Part shown: positions 17,978 to 27,230 of the stretch, one piece after another
How the letters are laid out: every line of letters starts with the position of its first letter
How positions within the stretch are numbered: the stretch's first letter is position 1
Assembly: GCA_041397725.1 (NCBI GenBank)
Contig: JAWKVZ010000005.1
Location: 1-64,000 of the forward strand
Direction: 5' to 3'
From: JAGRKR01 sp041397725
GTDB taxonomy: Bacteria; Pseudomonadota; Alphaproteobacteria; Rhizobiales; Hyphomicrobiaceae
Length of the DNA stretch: 64,000 bases
Notes under the pieces: generated by a model
Told to the model about the DNA's origin: nothing
Seen by the model: only the letters and a program-made list of their open reading frames with translations
The model's database searches: none
Program-made: the position numbers and the translations under genes

Positions 17978-19720
17978 TCACGTGGCGCCTCGCTGCCCCG
18001 CCCGCCCGCGTGCAACGGTGCGATGCAGCAGGAAGACGGGAACCAATCCGACCAGTACGATCGCCAGGGCCGGGATGGAGGCGGTCTCGAACTGCTCGAG
18101 CGAGGCGTACGTGTAAACCTGCGTGGCGAGCGTCTCGAAATTGAAGGGGCGGAGCAGCAACGTCGCGGGCAGCTCCTTCATAGAATCGACGAACACCAGC
18201 AGAGCGGCAGAACCGAGCGCCGGCAGCAGCAGCGGCAGATGTACGCGATAGAGCGTGGAGAAGGCCGATTCGCCGAGCGTGCGTGCGACGGCATCCAGGT
18301 TCGGCGAGATGCGGGCGAGCCCGGACTCCATGGCGCCGACGGCGACGGCCTGGAAGCGAATGGCATAGGCCACGACCAGCACGAACAGGCTTCCCGACAG
18401 GATCAGCCCGGTGCGATAGCCGAATGCCCAGCGGGCGAGGGAGTCGAGCCAGTTGTCGAAGTGCGCCAGCGGGATGAGCAGGCCGAGCGCCAGCACGGTG
18501 CCCGGTACCGCATAGCCGAGGCTGGCGAGACCGACCGCCGGCCGCGTGAAGCCGTTCGCCGCGACGCGACGCGCGTAGGCGAGAACGAGGCCGCTCACGA
18601 CGGCCACGCCGGCAGCCACCACCGACAGAAGCATGCTGTTGGATGCGGCCTCGATGAAGCCGCCGTCGATGGCTTGCGACGCGTATGAGACGGCATTCAG
18701 CACGAGCCGGCTCACGGGCACCAGGAAGCCGAGCAGGAAGGGCAGGAAACAGAACGCCAGCGCTGCCGCGGCTCGCAGTCCGGACAGCCGCGAGAACGGG
18801 ATCGAGCGGTAGCGGCCGGTCGTGTGGTGATAGCGTTGCTCGCCCCGGGCGATCCGCTCGGCCATGAACAGGATGGCGACGAACACGAGCATGACGCTGG
18901 CGATCTGCGCCGCTCCGCCGAGGCTCGAGCGCTCCTGCCATGTCGCGAAGATGCTGGCGGTCAGCGTGCGTACGCCCAGGTATTGCACCGCTCCGATATC
19001 GTTGATGCACTCCATGAGCGCCAGCGCGGTGCCGGCGATCAAGGCCGGGCGGGCCATGGGCAGCGCCACGTCGAGGAAGGCGCCCGTCGGAGTCCGCCCG
19101 AGCGTGCGTGCAACCTCGAGCGTGCACACCGATTGCTGGATGAAGCTCGCCCGCGCCGACAGGTAGACATAGGGATAGAGAACGGCGGACATCACCAGGA
19201 TCGCGCCCCCGAGGGAGCGGATGCTCGGGAACCAGTAGTCGCCCGCCGTGCGCCAGCCGAACAGCTCGCGCAACCACGTCTGGAGTGGCCCGGCATAGTC
19301 GAGCAGTTCCACGTAGCAGAAGGCGATGATGTAGGTCGGCATCGCCAGCGGGATCACCAGCAGCCAATCGATCATGTCGCGACCGGGAAACCGGTACATG
19401 GTGACGATCCAGGCGGTTGCGGTCCCGACGACGAGGGTCGCCAGGCTCACGCCCGCCATCAGCAGCAGCGTATCGACGAGGACGTAGGGCAGAACGTTCC
19501 GGACCAGATGCGGCCAGATGTTGTCGTCGGCGTTCAGCGCGAGCAGGAGCACGGACAAGAGCGGCAGCACCATCACCAGCAGGATGGCGCCGACTGCGAT
19601 CGTCCACATGGGTGAGCTGCGCCGCCGCGCCCGCCAGGCGGCGAGTCGGCGTGCCAGTGACAGGTGCGGGAGCGGTGCCGCGCCTGACGATGGCGGTGGT
19701 GGCGGCGCAGTCGTGGTCAT
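17978..19720 (-). CDS. Two-domain ABC transporter permease (Fe(III)/FbpB type)
   Basis: 580 residues with about twelve membrane helices arranged as two tandem BPD_transp_1 domains. Each half has the cytoplasmic EAA-type coupling loop: the first ARTLGRTPTGAFLDVALPMA near residue 205 and the second ARTLGESAFSTLYRVHLPLL near residue 485. This internally duplicated layout is that of iron(III)/phosphonate-like permeases such as FbpB/SfuB. No ATPase gene is adjacent. The ATG at 19720 overlaps the stop of the upstream di-haem cytochrome gene by four bases, so translation is coupled. A proline-rich N-terminal tail of about 35 residues precedes the first helix. Confidence 0.9.
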   Translation of the reverse strand: MTTTAPPPPPSSGAAPLPHLSLARRLAAWRARRRSSPMWTIAVGAILLVMVLPLLSVLLLALNADDNIWPHLVRNVLPYVLVDTLLLMAGVSLATLVVGTATAWIVTMYRFPGRDMIDWLLVIPLAMPTYIIAFCYVELLDYAGPLQTWLRELFGWRTAGDYWFPSIRSLGGAILVMSAVLYPYVYLSARASFIQQSVCTLEVARTLGRTPTGAFLDVALPMARPALIAGTALALMECINDIGAVQYLGVRTLTASIFATWQERSSLGGAAQIASVMLVFVAILFMAERIARGEQRYHHTTGRYRSIPFSRLSGLRAAAALAFCFLPFLLGFLVPVSRLVLNAVSYASQAIDGGFIEAASNSMLLSVVAAGVAVVSGLVLAYARRVAANGFTRPAVGLASLGYAVPGTVLALGLLIPLAHFDNWLDSLARWAFGYRTGLILSGSLFVLVVAYAIRFQAVAVGAMESGLARISPNLDAVARTLGESAFSTLYRVHLPLLLPALGSAALLVFVDSMKELPATLLLRPFNFETLATQVYTYASLEQFETASIPALAIVLVGLVPVFLLHRTVARGRAGQRGAT

Positions 19721-20511
19721 TGCGCCGGCAGTGTCTGCGCGTACGCCAGCAGGTCGATGGCGTCCTTGAGGCGCAGGGCTTGCAGGCTCACCATGGCCGC
19801 GCCCGGATGCGCATGGCGGATCTTGTGCAGCACCTCGTCGGGAAGCTTCCGAGCCTCAGTGCCGATATAGGCGGGCTTGTCCCGCGTGCCCCAGTTGAGC
19901 AGGCGGCCGTCGAAGCCGTGACAGGTCGCGCAGATCGTCTGGAACAGGGCCGCGCCGCGCTGACGGTTGCCGCGCACGACGTCCGTCTTGCGCGAGATGT
20001 AACGGTCGGCATTGTATTGTCCGCGGCTCACCCACAGGGCGACGCGGCGCAACTCGTCGTCCTTGATCATGGCCTCGGTGTAGCCATGGGGCTGGGCGCG
20101 CAGAAGGCGCATGATCGCTGCCGGCGAACGGCCCTTGGCGCCGCGGATGCCCTTGATGCCGGTGAAGCGCTCACCTTTGCCGTAAAGACCGTCCTTGCCG
20201 TTGTAGTCCCAGCCGTGACACTCGACGCAGCGCCAGGTGGTGGGGCCCTTGCGCTTGCCCTCTTTCGGGTAGGCCGGGTGCATGCCGTCAGGCTTCCTGC
20301 GCCCGAGTGCGTCCCACCAGTTGTCGTAGATGCGACCGCCGGCGGCCAGGAGCCACGCCTGCGTCGGATCGGCTGGATAGCCGTGCAGGACATCGCGAGC
20401 AGGATCGGTCGCACGCTTTGCCGGCGGCGCCGGCTTGGTCTCGGCGTGGCTTGCGCTCGCCCCGCACAGCAGGAACGAGGCGAGGGCCAGTCCGTTGAGA
20501 AACTTTTTCAT
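19717..20511 (-). CDS. Di-haem c-type cytochrome
   Basis: 264 residues with a Sec signal peptide (1-23, ending SHA-E) and two haem-binding motifs, CVECH at 95-99 and CATCH at 194-198. The protein should be periplasmic. The second half is an ordinary class I cytochrome c domain; the first contains WRCVECHGWDYNGKDG followed by a GIKGIRG stretch. The stop overlaps the start of the ABC permease (ATGA), implying equal or coupled production. The partner suggests redox chemistry linked to transport, for example of a metal, but neither electron donor nor acceptor can be seen. A promoter should lie in the 143 bp between this gene and the kinase gene, or upstream of the kinase. Confidence 0.88.
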   Translation of the reverse strand: MKKFLNGLALASFLLCGASASHAETKPAPPAKRATDPARDVLHGYPADPTQAWLLAAGGRIYDNWWDALGRRKPDGMHPAYPKEGKRKGPTTWRCVECHGWDYNGKDGLYGKGERFTGIKGIRGAKGRSPAAIMRLLRAQPHGYTEAMIKDDELRRVALWVSRGQYNADRYISRKTDVVRGNRQRGAALFQTICATCHGFDGRLLNWGTRDKPAYIGTEARKLPDEVLHKIRHAHPGAAMVSLQALRLKDAIDLLAYAQTLPAQ

Positions 20512-20654
20512 ATGTCCTCGGCATTTTCGAGTGCTTCGTGACGCCCCATCGGCAGGCGCGTTTCATAGCCTGGCGCGAGGATATCGGATCGACTGTCCTT
20601 CGCAACCCGGCGCGGGCGGCCAAAGCCTGCGATGGTTTCGCGCATCACTCGCGC

Positions 20655-21728
20655 TCAAGCGGGGGCGGCGGCCTTGGGCGGAAAGCGCAATCTGACGCGA
20701 GTGCCGTGGCCGCGCACGCTCTCGATCTGCAAATCCGCGCCGCTCGCCTTTGCCAGCGCGAACGACAGGGGCAACCCGAGGCCGGCGCGGCCGATGGTTC
20801 CATCCGTCGGCCCCGTCCCGCCGGCCATCAGCCGGGACACGTCGGCTTCGCTCATGCCGATGCCATCGTCGCGCACCTCGATGAGAGCGCCGCCGTCGAC
20901 AGTGCGTGCCGTCGAGACCACGATCGAGCCGCCGGTCCCGGTGAACTTGATGGCGTTGACGAGCACATTGAGAAGGATCTGCTTGAGGCCCCTGGCATCC
21001 GCCATGACCTCGGGCACATCCGACCCAGCTTCCACCGCGATGGCGATGCCGGCGCGCTCGGCCGTCACCGCTATGATCGCGACGCTTTCGCCGACCACGG
21101 CGTTGGCATCGACGCTCGCGACGACAGGGCGGGGCGGCGCGCCGCCGTCGCGCGGCTGCGCCAGCATCTCGTCGAGCAGACCGAGGGCATAGAGCGCGCT
21201 GGCGTGGATGTCGTGCGCGTACTGGCGATAGCGGGCATTGGCCAGCGGGCCGAAGCGCTCATCCTTCATGATCTCGGAAAATCCGGCGATAGCCCCGAGC
21301 GGCGTGCGAATTTCGTGGCTGACGCGCGACAGCACCTCGTGCATGGGATCGAGCGTCGTGACCGACGAGGACGGCGTCAATCCGTCGAGCAGCACGAGAT
21401 TGCCGGCGGGAACGGCCAGTCGCCGGCAGGCCGCATCGAGCGTGACGCTGCCGCCGGGCGTCCAGAACACCAGCCGCTCCAGGCGTTGCAAGCCGTCGTT
21501 GGCAAGCTCGCGCCGCAGGCGCGTCATGGCCGGCATGGCGTGATCGAGCGCGATGAGCGCAGGCTCGGCGCTGCCGGCGTCCTCGGCACGAATTCCGATC
21601 TGCTCCGCGCCGCCGGCGTTCGCCCACAGCACGGCACCCGCATCGACGTCCACGACGATGGCGGGTGCGGCCAGCGCCGCCAACTTCCTCAATTCCCTGA
21701 CGCCAAGGAGGCTCATCGTAGCAGGCAT
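20655..21728 (-). CDS. PAS-domain sensor histidine kinase
   Basis: 357 residues from the ATG at 21728. Residues 5-110 form a PAS-like sensing domain (AIVVDVDAGAVLWANAGGAEQIG). The dimerisation helix carries the phospho-acceptor H138 in SRVSHEIRTPLGAIAGFSEIM. The ATPase domain has the N-box LLNVLVNAIKFT, the VRDDGIGM G1 box and a GRAGLGLPLSFALAKASGA G2 region. There are no membrane segments, so it is cytoplasmic. The open frame extends to 22166 across the tRNA antisense, but codons between 21730 and 21896 lack the high third-position GC of real genes here, so I placed the start at 21728. No response regulator is adjacent. Confidence 0.83.
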   Translation of the reverse strand: MPATMSLLGVRELRKLAALAAPAIVVDVDAGAVLWANAGGAEQIGIRAEDAGSAEPALIALDHAMPAMTRLRRELANDGLQRLERLVFWTPGGSVTLDAACRRLAVPAGNLVLLDGLTPSSSVTTLDPMHEVLSRVSHEIRTPLGAIAGFSEIMKDERFGPLANARYRQYAHDIHASALYALGLLDEMLAQPRDGGAPPRPVVASVDANAVVGESVAIIAVTAERAGIAIAVEAGSDVPEVMADARGLKQILLNVLVNAIKFTGTGGSIVVSTARTVDGGALIEVRDDGIGMSEADVSRLMAGGTGPTDGTIGRAGLGLPLSFALAKASGADLQIESVRGHGTRVRLRFPPKAAAPA

Positions 21729-21931
21729 CTCGATTCCGGCGTTGCGCTCGCCCGAGCGGGATCGCCACGGCGCCAATGGCGCAATCGCAACCAGCGCTGG
21801 CTTCGGTGTTCCCGGCAACAACCGTCTGATGTGTTGATCTAGCGCGAACCCGAGCCAGCGTCTACGAATCGCGATGGCGGCGGCTGGCTTGCGCATCGTA
21901 CGCTTTCCGCGTAGAACCCGGCACGCCGAGA

Positions 21932-22006
21932 TGGGGCGTAGCCAAGTGGTAAGGCAGCGGATTTTGATTCCGCCATTCCCAGGTTCGAACCCTGGCGCCC
22001 CAGCCA
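21932..22006 (+). tRNA. tRNA-Gln (anticodon TTG)
   Basis: A complete cloverleaf. The acceptor TGGGGCG (21932-21938) pairs with CGCCCCA (21996-22002), followed by discriminator G and an encoded CCA (22004-22006). The D arm GCCAAGTGGTAAGGC, the anticodon loop TTTTGAT between GCGGA and TCCGC, and the T arm CCAGGTTCGAACCCTGG are canonical. The anticodon is TTG, glutamine. It lies between the histidine kinase and the Cj0069-type gene, whose stop is 14 bp beyond the CCA on the opposite strand. Confidence 0.98.
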
Positions 22007-22020
22007 ATGTTTTCAAGCGG

Positions 22021-23097
22021 TTATGCCGGTTGTCGCTTGGCCTTGAGCCGCGCCACGGTCTCCGCGACCAGCGGCGGCAGCGCTTGCTCGGGGAACGGAT
22101 AGACCGAGCTGACATTGATTTCGCACAGCACGAAGGTGTCGGAGCCGTCGGCATCCTTGGCGCCATAGAGGAAATCGGCGTCCCAGAGGACCGGCAGCCC
22201 GGACCGCGCCAGGCCGACGCTCTCGCACAGCTCGCTGATCCACTCCCGCTCGAGCTTGTCCTTGAGGGGCTGAAAGTCGGGGCGTGAGGGCGGATAGTAG
22301 AGCCGCGGCCCGGGCAGCGGCGCGTCGGTCGGCGAGGCGCCTGCGGGGGCGGGGTGAAGCAGGTTGATCAATTGCTCGCCGAAGCCTGCCACCCGGTCGC
22401 CCACCATGTAGCAGCGCACCATGCCCTCCGGCAGCCGCGCCTGATAGGGCTGGTCGATCATGCCGCCGTCCGCTGCGAAATAGGGCTGGCAGCGCGCGAG
22501 AAAGGCGCCGAGGGACAGCCGCTCCTCCAGGCTGCCGCGCTTGGCGTGGCGCACGCGCAGCGGCGTTTCCGGCGAGAGTGCGGTGTGCGGGGCGCTCGCC
22601 GGGTCCGCCAGCTCCACCTTCCAGATGCCGTCGCCGCTCTGCCCGCGGATCTGCTTGAGGACGCGCGGACCGGTCGCCAGGCTGGCGGGAAGCTCCAGGC
22701 GCATTGCCTCGGCGCTTGCGTAGCGTCGCGTGTCGCAACCCCAGCTCATGGCGCGCGTGCGGAAGAGCACGTCCTTGGTGCCCATCCGTTCGATCGCGTC
22801 GGGATGTGCGCTGACGACCACGCCCTCGGCGGCAACGTCTCTCAGCATCGCGTTCAGGATCGTGCGGTCGCGGCCCGCCTCGATCGGGTTGAGCCAGACC
22901 AGCACGCCGTCGACCGACAGGAGCCGCGCCCGCATCTGCTCCACGAAGGCATCGGCATAGGGGGCGCCGATCACGTCGAGGCCGGCATCCGACAGCGCCG
23001 TGGCGATGCCGGCGAAGCGCGAGCGCATGACATCGCTCGCCGGCCCTTGCGCGACGTCGGCTGGGAAGAGAATGGCAACGCGGTGTGGGCGGGTCAT
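22021..23097 (-). CDS. Cj0069-family protein (ATP-grasp-like)
   Basis: 358 residues. The N-terminus RVAILFPADVAQGPASDVMR and the order of motifs (VWLNPIEAGRDRTILNAML, GTKDVLFRTRAMSWG, VLKQIRGQSGDGIWKVEL, then DADFLYG and FVLCEINVSSVYPFPEQAL near the end) match the Cj0069 family, an ATP-grasp-like group with glutathione-synthetase-type layout. The EINVSS segment corresponds to the metal-binding site of ATP-grasp ligases. I used the ATG at 23097; upstream frame extension looks noncoding. The reaction is unknown, presumably ATP-dependent ligation of a carboxylate. It is convergent with tRNA-Gln. Confidence 0.8.
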   Translation of the reverse strand: MTRPHRVAILFPADVAQGPASDVMRSRFAGIATALSDAGLDVIGAPYADAFVEQMRARLLSVDGVLVWLNPIEAGRDRTILNAMLRDVAAEGVVVSAHPDAIERMGTKDVLFRTRAMSWGCDTRRYASAEAMRLELPASLATGPRVLKQIRGQSGDGIWKVELADPASAPHTALSPETPLRVRHAKRGSLEERLSLGAFLARCQPYFAADGGMIDQPYQARLPEGMVRCYMVGDRVAGFGEQLINLLHPAPAGASPTDAPLPGPRLYYPPSRPDFQPLKDKLEREWISELCESVGLARSGLPVLWDADFLYGAKDADGSDTFVLCEINVSSVYPFPEQALPPLVAETVARLKAKRQPA

Positions 23098-23384
23098 CGT
23101 CGTCTGGCTCCAGGCTCGTGGGCACAGACCGTGGAGCGCCTGCGATCGCGAGGTCGCCGGCAGCCTCTCCACGACGGTCGTGCGCCGTCGCAACGGAACT
23201 TGGGCCAGGAGCCTGACGGGGCGTCCGCACTGCCCCCGCGCTGCCTGTTTAGCGCTGCGGCTCGCGTGCTGGCAAGGCCCGCGCGCCAGGACGGCCGCGC
23301 CGGCGGCTGCGGGCCGCTCGTTCGGCGCGGTGTGAGCAAAGCGTGCGAATCGGTCATAAGAGCATCCGCGAACGGGGTGCACCG

Positions 23385-24035
23385 ATGGAGACGTCCCTTT
23401 ATCCGCCGATCAAGAGGTTCCTCGAAGGCCTGGGCCTCGAGGTGAAGGGGGAGGTCTGCGGTTGCGATGTCGTGGCCCTCGACCAGGGCGCGCCCGTCGC
23501 CGTCGTCATCGCCGAGCTGAAGCTCACCTTCACACTCGAGCTGGTGCTCCAGGCGGTGGACAGGCTGCCGGTGTGCGACGACATCTGGCTCGCCGTGCGC
23601 GCCTCCCGCCGCGGGCGCGGCCGCGAGGGCGATCCGCGCGTGCGCAAGCTGTGCCGCCTCGCCGGTTTCGGACTGCTCACCGTGTCCGCCCGCGGCCAGG
23701 TCGAGGTCATCGTCGAGCCTGTGCCCTGGCGGCCGCGGCGGGACCCGAAGCGGCGCTCACGGATCGTCGAGGAGCACAGGAAGCGCAGGGGAGATCCGGC
23801 GACCGGCGGCAGCACGCGCCGCCCCATCATGACGGCCTACCGTCAACAGGCGCTGGATTGCGCCAGGGCGCTGGCGGCGGCGCCGGGACGCCCGCGCGAC
23901 CTCAAGACGGACATGCCGGACGCGCCGAAGATCCTGCAGCGCAACGTCTACGGCTGGTTCGAGCGCATCGAGCGCGGCCGCTACGGCCTCACCGAGCTCG
24001 GCCGCGTCGAGCTGGAGCGCTGGACCAGGGAGTGA
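23385..24035 (+). CDS. DUF2161 domain-containing protein
   Basis: 216 residues. N-terminal METSLYPPIKRFLEGLGLEVKGEVCGCDVVAL and the following VVIAELKLTFTLELVLQAVDR segment have the D-x(n)-ExK look of a restriction-endonuclease-like nuclease core (E and K in AELK). The middle has a basic stretch (RPRRDPKRRSR) and the C-terminal part is a helix-turn-helix-like segment (LQRNVYGWFERIERGRYGLTELG). These features fit DUF2161, annotated in databases as a putative phosphodiesterase. The ATG at 23385 has a GGGG-rich stretch before it. It is the last well-preserved gene before a gene-poor zone and is divergent from the Cj0069-type gene. Confidence 0.75.
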   Translation: METSLYPPIKRFLEGLGLEVKGEVCGCDVVALDQGAPVAVVIAELKLTFTLELVLQAVDRLPVCDDIWLAVRASRRGRGREGDPRVRKLCRLAGFGLLTVSARGQVEVIVEPVPWRPRRDPKRRSRIVEEHRKRRGDPATGGSTRRPIMTAYRQQALDCARALAAAPGRPRDLKTDMPDAPKILQRNVYGWFERIERGRYGLTELGRVELERWTRE

Positions 24036-25230
24036 CCGTGTTGTGCGACGGTGGATTTGCAGAAGAATGGCTGTCGGTCGTTCGGGCATTGACGCGGCGT
24101 TCCTGCCCGCCAATCAAGTCCGCAGCTGAGGGAGGTCTTGCCGAAGTCGGAGAGCCCTCGATGCGGGCAAGTGACCCGACCCGGCCCTGAGCAATTGCAG
24201 CGCGATCGCGCCGAACGTCGGCAACCGCCCTAGGAAGCCATCGTTCGCAGACCTCGCGCTTCAGCTTCTTTTGCGCTCGCCAAGTGCCATTCGCGGTAAC
24301 TCCACCTCCCAATATAGGCGTGATCGGGAAGATTGTGTTCTTGAAATTGCCCACGAAAGAAAATGAATGAGCCGGCAGAGCAGTCGCGCGGTCCAGGTGT
24401 TCCAGATGTCGTTCTGGCCGCCGTTGAAGCCGCAATGAACGCCAGCGCCGCTGACGACGCTGAATTGGCTATCTGCAAGGAGCGCTTGTACCATGCCGAC
24501 TTGTCGGGCTCTGACCTGCAGCGGTCGGAGCGGTGATGAATGCCGGGGTCGAACGTCCGATGCGATCCCACAACGTCGTCCGGGGTGGGCAGGCGGCCAG
24601 CGCCACGACGAAAGCAACCTATAATGCAACAGGTTTCGATTTCATTGCAAGCGGTATTCAAATTTCGGCGAGGATCTGGCAGCCGTGGTGTGGAACCCAT
24701 GAAGGACCGACGGCGAAGTTGCATTCATCAATCGGCGAGCACTTCGCCCAGCCGCGACGCGGGTCGGCTGCCCCTTCGAGGTCAGCACCAAGGGAAGCTT
24801 GTCGCTTGAGAATCGACGCATCAGATTGGGTTCTTGCTTTTGCGTGCGTTTGCGACGCGGCGGGCATCAGCCCATTGGCTCGAAAGCGAGGAATCACCTC
24901 ATGATCGGACATTGCCATGAAGGCGTCATGTTCCGGCCGTGTCTTCGTGCTTTGGCCCAGGACAGAATTTGACGGATTTGCATTGCGACCGCGGCGGTCC
25001 TGGGGCGATCCTGCAGGACATTGAATACGCATTGATGCACGGACGCCTTGCCCCATCATGGCTGACCATCGAACGCCCTGACCAAGCGTCGACTTGAAAC
25101 AGGCGGGGAGCAGGCGAACATGGCCGTGACGGCAAGCCTCGAGCAAGGCGTGAAGCCGGGGATCTGATCGTCGTCCAGTGCACGTCGCGATGGACGAGGT
25201 CGACACAACGCCCAAGGCCAAGCGAAGGTA
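24036..25230. other. Gene-poor, decayed stretch
   Basis: About 1.2 kb without a convincing gene. Short frames exist on both strands but change frame often, lack ribosome-binding sites and do not show the high third-position GC seen in flanking genes. Fragments of protein-like sequence in the three minus frames near 24240-24530 suggest remains of at least one lost gene with frameshifts. I do not recognise a family, a transposase remnant or terminal inverted repeats. Confidence 0.5.
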
Positions 25231-25439
25231 GCCCATCCCCCTGCAAACGGGATGGTGCGGCGGGTTTGGTCTAAGCGGTCGACCGACTACTCGGTTCCCC
25301 CGAAATGGCGCTCACCATGGCCTAATGAACAACGGGTTCGTCAATGAAGTCGCGAAGGACGCGCAGTTCCAGATGATCCGATCGCGCACCTTGAGGCGGC
25401 GCCTGGGCGATTGAGCGGCACCGCATATAATGCCATGGT

Positions 25440-25990
25440 CAAACCGTACTTCGCTGGACATCGGTGCTGCTGAGCGCCTTGCGAGTACCGTTCAGACGAA
25501 ATTCTGTCCGTCAGGCCAGTTGGCGAAAGACCAGTTGATGCGCCGACGCGGCCAGAGGCAAAGTCTCTATCGATGGTCCAGCGGGAAAGCACGTTGTGAA
25601 CTCACCGCCTGTTCGACCCCGATCTCCATCGAGGGCGAACGGCGGGAACGTCGGCCCGTCGGCCCGCGTCATGAAGAGGTCGGCTGCGAACCACTCGGCA
25701 CTGATCGCTCTGGGGACGTAGCGCAGGGACGCCTGCAGGGCGTGATAGGAGACAATCTGGACGCCGCTCGCAAGCGGTGCCTCAAGGCCCCGCGCGCATT
25801 CCTCGGTCGGCCAGAATCGGTGGGCCCGAATTGCGGTCAATCGCCGCGGACGGGCGCCGAGCTTGAAGACACTGCCAGCATACCGGTCGCTTCGTGCCCG
25901 GGTATTGAACACGCGAAAGTCGTCGGATTATGGCGGACCTCTGGCGCGAAAAACTGGTTGCCGCAATCCAAGAACTTGGTCGATCCAAGA
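25440..25990 (-). pseudogene. Relic of the secreted-protein gene intact at 27231-27803
   Basis: Translating this region in shifting minus frames recovers short stretches resembling the copy-B protein: SLRYVPRAISAEW against PLRYVPKSAQAEV, and DGPTFPPF against DGATFPVEF. DNA anchors flank these stretches in the same order and spacing. The signal-peptide start is lost and several frame changes separate the matches, so it should not make a functional product. The final 33-base anchor holding TACCGTTCAGACGAAATTC corresponds to the 3' end of the intact gene. Confidence 0.65.
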
Positions 25991-26009
25991 AGGCACTTGC
26001 GCGTGCTCA

Positions 26010-26505
26010 ATTGATCGATAAGCTGTCGGAATCGGATCGACCTTCGAAGGCCTCAGCAAGAACGACGATGTCGCGGTGACGCGCGGGATCTTCTCGATGG
26101 CTTCGACAACGATGTTCTGACATCGTTGACCTGGATCGAAGACCTCGAGACCGGCTGCCTCCAGGAGGGCTGGTGTGCGATCGAGATGTAGCCCGATCGT
26201 CGTCAAAGACCTGCTGTTGCACCCATCCTCGCTTCGGAGTTCGCCTCTGATTTGACCAAAGATCGGGCGAGTGTCCGCGCAAACGACCGTGGAAGTTGTC
26301 GCCCAAAGGCTGCGCGCGCCTGCCGATGATGAACGCAGAGCCCGGGCTGGCAACCTGAAGTGGCAAAGCGGCTTGATCGGATGAGCGCAACAATCACAAA
26401 ACGTGTGAGAAGAACAACGAGGATAGCCATACATACGTTGCGAAGGTCGTGGATCAATCTGGCGCCTTGGAGGCTGATGATTTCCAGGTTCTGCGACGGT
26501 GCCAC
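26010..26505 (-). pseudogene. Relic of the secreted-protein gene intact at 27816-28217
   Basis: DNA anchors of the intact gene recur in order: GGCCTCAGCA near its 3' end, TGCCTCCA, CGCGCAAACG and CAACAATCACAAAAC near its signal peptide. The minus-frame fragment LTRFVIVALIRSS matches FCFVIVASSSAE of the intact signal peptide. Stops and indels interrupt the rest. Together with the relic at 25440-25990 it reproduces the gene order of copy B, so the whole two-gene unit was duplicated and one copy then decayed. Confidence 0.6.
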
Positions 26506-26699
26506 CCATTAATCAGAACTGGGCGATCAACTGAACGATGACCAGGATCAGAATTGCACCGCCATCGCTTCGTTAACGCGGCCGACGGATTCAACCAATA
26601 GAGGGTGGGCAGGACTTTTGGTTGAAGGAACGATCGCCCCTTCCATCGCGCACCGCTTTTGAATGGTGTCGATCAGCACGTTGACGATACGCGAAAACC

Positions 26700-27020
26700 G
26701 GCCTGCGGCCGAAGCCCCGCGGTGCCGTACGCGGCACAACCGCATGACAGGACGTGAGCGGCACCATGCCTCCGTCCGCGGGCAGGACGCGCTCGAGGTC
26801 GGTGACGCGATCTTCAAACTTCCGTGGCTGACCACTACCGCATGGTCCTCGCCAGAAATCCGGCTCGATGTTTGCTATGTGGAAGGCGACGCCGATGCGC
26901 TGCAGCATTCGCGTAGCGGCGTCGGACCCTTGTGGCCCATAACGTCGCCTCCCTGACGGTCGGTAAGGGGGCATCCTCTGCCGTGCCACTGATCGCTCGA
27001 TGGAGTTGCGCCCAGCCGCC
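26700..27020. other. Spacer between duplicate copies, no gene seen
   Basis: About 320 bases separating copy A from copy B. Short frames on both strands lack ribosome-binding sites and family features. I found no clear terminal repeat or target-site duplication that would explain the duplication. Confidence 0.4.
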
Positions 27021-27230
27021 GGCCATCCCCCCGCAAACGTGCGATGGTGGGGCGGGTTTGGTCTCAAGCGGTCAGACCTGCTTCGGGTTCCCCCCGGAAA
27101 TGCGCTCACCATGTCGCTATCCACGGCGTCCCGTGACGCCTCCGGCGCGGCCGAGTGTGCGCACTAGGCGGGCCGCCTGAGGGGCAGTTGGAGTTTTCGC
27201 GGCACCGCCCCGTGCAAGGGTGCCTTGTGG

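Larger units (their letters stand above)
25231..26700. repeat. Ancient tandem duplicate, copy A (decayed)
   Basis: This stretch aligns collinearly with 27021-28470 at an offset of about 1.75-1.79 kb. Anchors include the start (CCATCCCC at about 25233 and 27023, with GGCGGGTTTGGTCT), TACCGTTCAGACGAAATTCT (about 25486 and 27276), GAAAGCACGTTGTG, GGCCTCAGCA (26049 and 27812), CGCGCAAACG (about 26276 and 28040), CAACAATCACAAAAC (about 26389 and 28155), GCCACCCATTAATCAGA and CCCCTTCCATCGCGC. Identity varies from near 80 percent at the edges to poor in the middle. The two genes of copy B are present here only as frameshifted relics. Confidence 0.8.

Noticed and set aside
21729..22166. N-terminal extension of the histidine kinase to 22166 or 21896
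   Set aside because: It crosses the tRNA-Gln antisense, and the codons from 21730 to 21896 lack the third-position GC of real genes here.
24533..24904. 123-codon frame in the gene-poor zone
   Set aside because: Low coding character, no start signal and no recognisable homology; treated as part of a decayed stretch.
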